13,385 bases of DNA from CAZUMJ01 sp964621605. GTDB lineage: Bacteria > Actinomycetota > Acidimicrobiia > Acidimicrobiales > Iamiaceae. A model generated the notes under the pieces. That model made no database searches. It was not told where the DNA came from and saw only the letters and a program-made list of their open reading frames with translations. The position numbers and the translations under genes are program-made. This document shows positions 12,752-13,385 of this stretch, one piece after another. The first letter of the stretch is position 1. Every line of letters starts with the position of its first letter. The stretch lies in assembly GCA_964621605.1 (NCBI GenBank), contig CAZUMJ010000054.1, forward strand, positions 1-13,385, given 5' to 3'.

Positions 12752-12780
12752 TTGGTGCGTCGCGCGTGCGTGCCTAAGGT
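12752..12780 (+). promoter_or_regulatory. promoter of the acyl-CoA dehydrogenase gene
   Basis: TTGGTG at 12752-12757, a 17-bp spacer and TAAGGT at 12775-12780 (TAnnnT). The expected transcription start is near 12787, the first base of the palindromic operator, giving an 86-nt leader. The -35 matches only 3 of 6 positions, so support rests on spacing and on the operator position. Confidence 0.45.
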
Positions 12781-12812
12781 GAGGCGGTTACCGATGGGTA
12801 ACTTGTAGGCAC
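12770..12812. promoter_or_regulatory. nested palindromic operator upstream of the acyl-CoA dehydrogenase
   Basis: The inner repeat is GTTACC (12787-12792), spacer GATG, GGTAAC (12797-12802). The outer repeat is GTGCCTA (12770-12776) with TAGGCAC (12806-12812). The inner site has the size and symmetry of a TetR- or GntR-type operator, families that commonly control fatty-acid catabolism genes. It overlaps the inferred transcription start, the position expected for a repressor. The regulator is not in the window. Confidence 0.6.
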
Positions 12813-12861
12813 CTCCCGGGGGACGTCGCCACCCGGGTGCACTCGTACCACTCCGTCCAGC

Positions 12862-12866
12862 GAGGT
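12862..12866 (+). promoter_or_regulatory. ribosome binding site deciding the acyl-CoA dehydrogenase start
   Basis: GAGGT at 12862-12866 abuts an ATG at 12867 and lies 6 nt before the in-frame ATG at 12873. The distance fits only the second, so translation should begin at 12873. Confidence 0.7.
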
Positions 12867-12872
12867 ATGTGC

Positions 12873-13385
12873 ATGTCCGAGTTCTCTCTGAGCCTCTCCG
12901 AGGACCAGCTCCAGATCCAGAAGTGGGTCCACGACTTCGCCGAGAGCGTCGTGCGCCCCGCCGGTGAGGAGTGGGACGAGAAGGAAGAGTTCCCGTACCC
13001 CATCGTCGAGGAAGCCGCGAAGGTCGGGCTCTACAGCATGGACTTCATGGCCAACGCCATGATGGGCGACGCCACGGGCCTCACCCTTCCGGTCGCCATG
13101 GAGGAGCTGTTCTGGGGCGACGCCGGCATCGGGCTCGCCATCTTCGGGTCGGGCCTCGCTGCCGCGGGCATCGCCGGCAACGGCACGCCTGAGCAGATCT
13201 TCGAGTGGGTCCCGCAGTGCTACGGCACCCCCGACAAGATCCAGCTCGGCGCCTTCTGCGTGTCCGAACCCGACGCCGGATCCGACGTGTCGTCGCTGCG
13301 CGCCCGCGCGGTCTACGACGAGGCGACCGACGAGTGGGTGCTCAACGGCACCAAGGCGTGGATCACCAACGGTGGCATCGCGGAC
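12873..13385 (+). CDS. acyl-CoA dehydrogenase, N-terminal 171 residues (runs off right edge)
   Basis: An FAD-dependent enzyme that introduces an alpha-beta double bond into acyl-CoA, the first step of beta-oxidation or of branched-chain or dicarboxylic acid degradation. The start MSEFSLSLSEDQLQIQKWVH is the usual first helix, followed by FAESVVRPAGEEWDEKEEFP (22-41) and the helical N-terminal domain. QLGAFCVSEPDAGSDVSSLR (124-143) is the conserved FAD/substrate loop, and VLNGTKAWITNGGIAD (156-171) is the second family signature. The catalytic Glu and C-terminal half lie beyond the window, so substrate chain length cannot be judged. It has its own promoter and operator rather than being co-transcribed with cysS. 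Confidence 0.95.
   Translation, partial: MSEFSLSLSEDQLQIQKWVHDFAESVVRPAGEEWDEKEEFPYPIVEEAAKVGLYSMDFMANAMMGDATGLTLPVAMEELFWGDAGIGLAIFGSGLAAAGIAGNGTPEQIFEWVPQCYGTPDKIQLGAFCVSEPDAGSDVSSLRARAVYDEATDEWVLNGTKAWITNGGIAD

Noticed and set aside
12735..12755. Possible cysS terminator at CCCCCTTCGCGGGATTTT
   Set aside because: The stem would have only about three good pairs with a mismatch; the T-run overlaps the proposed -35 of the next gene.

Overview
This window looks like high-GC actinobacterial chromosome, most likely from the class Acidimicrobiia. The basis is the very high GC content, the Thr/Pro tail of a secreted protein, an archaeal-type valyl-tRNA synthetase start, and several start codons that look leaderless. 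A 100-base run of N flanked by identical 55-base sequences shows that it comes from a draft assembly.

Layout: (1) 1-312, minus: the first 104 codons of valS, running off the left edge. (2) 313-553: valS upstream region with a large inverted repeat. (3) 554 to about 1128, minus: a frameshifted remnant of a gene whose end resembles DUF3800-type proteins. (4) 1290-2315, plus: a secreted TolB/WD40-like beta-propeller with a strong leaderless promoter. (5) 2347-7359, minus: a 1670-residue regulator made of two complete LuxR/LAL-type halves in one chain. It lies 30 nt downstream of (6) 7390-8994, minus: a 534-residue lipoprotein of unknown function; the two probably form one operon. (7) 9162-9990, minus: an overlapping pair, an ArsR-family repressor and an AHSA1/SRPBCC protein, with a perfect 26-bp palindrome over the promoter and start codon. 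(8) 10208-10828, plus: a DJ-1/PfpI-family protein, preceded by a 50-bp direct repeat that carries half of its promoter. (9) 10829-11303: a repeat-rich and G-rich intergenic region with the assembly gap. (10) 11304-12656, plus: cysS, complete. (11) 12657-12872: a promoter with nested palindromic operator, serving (12) an acyl-CoA dehydrogenase that starts at 12873 and runs off the right edge.

The two tRNA synthetases and the acyl-CoA dehydrogenase are core metabolism. The middle is more accessory: a secreted propeller, a surface lipoprotein and a giant regulator form one block, and the ArsR/SRPBCC pair forms a second, self-contained regulatory unit. The best candidate for an undescribed system is the lipoprotein plus double-LAL operon. 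The two halves of the regulator keep a nearly constant offset of 836-838 residues, both P-loops lack the usual lysine, and both carry a LuxR-type helix-turn-helix. No tRNA, rRNA, CRISPR array, transposase or integrase was seen.
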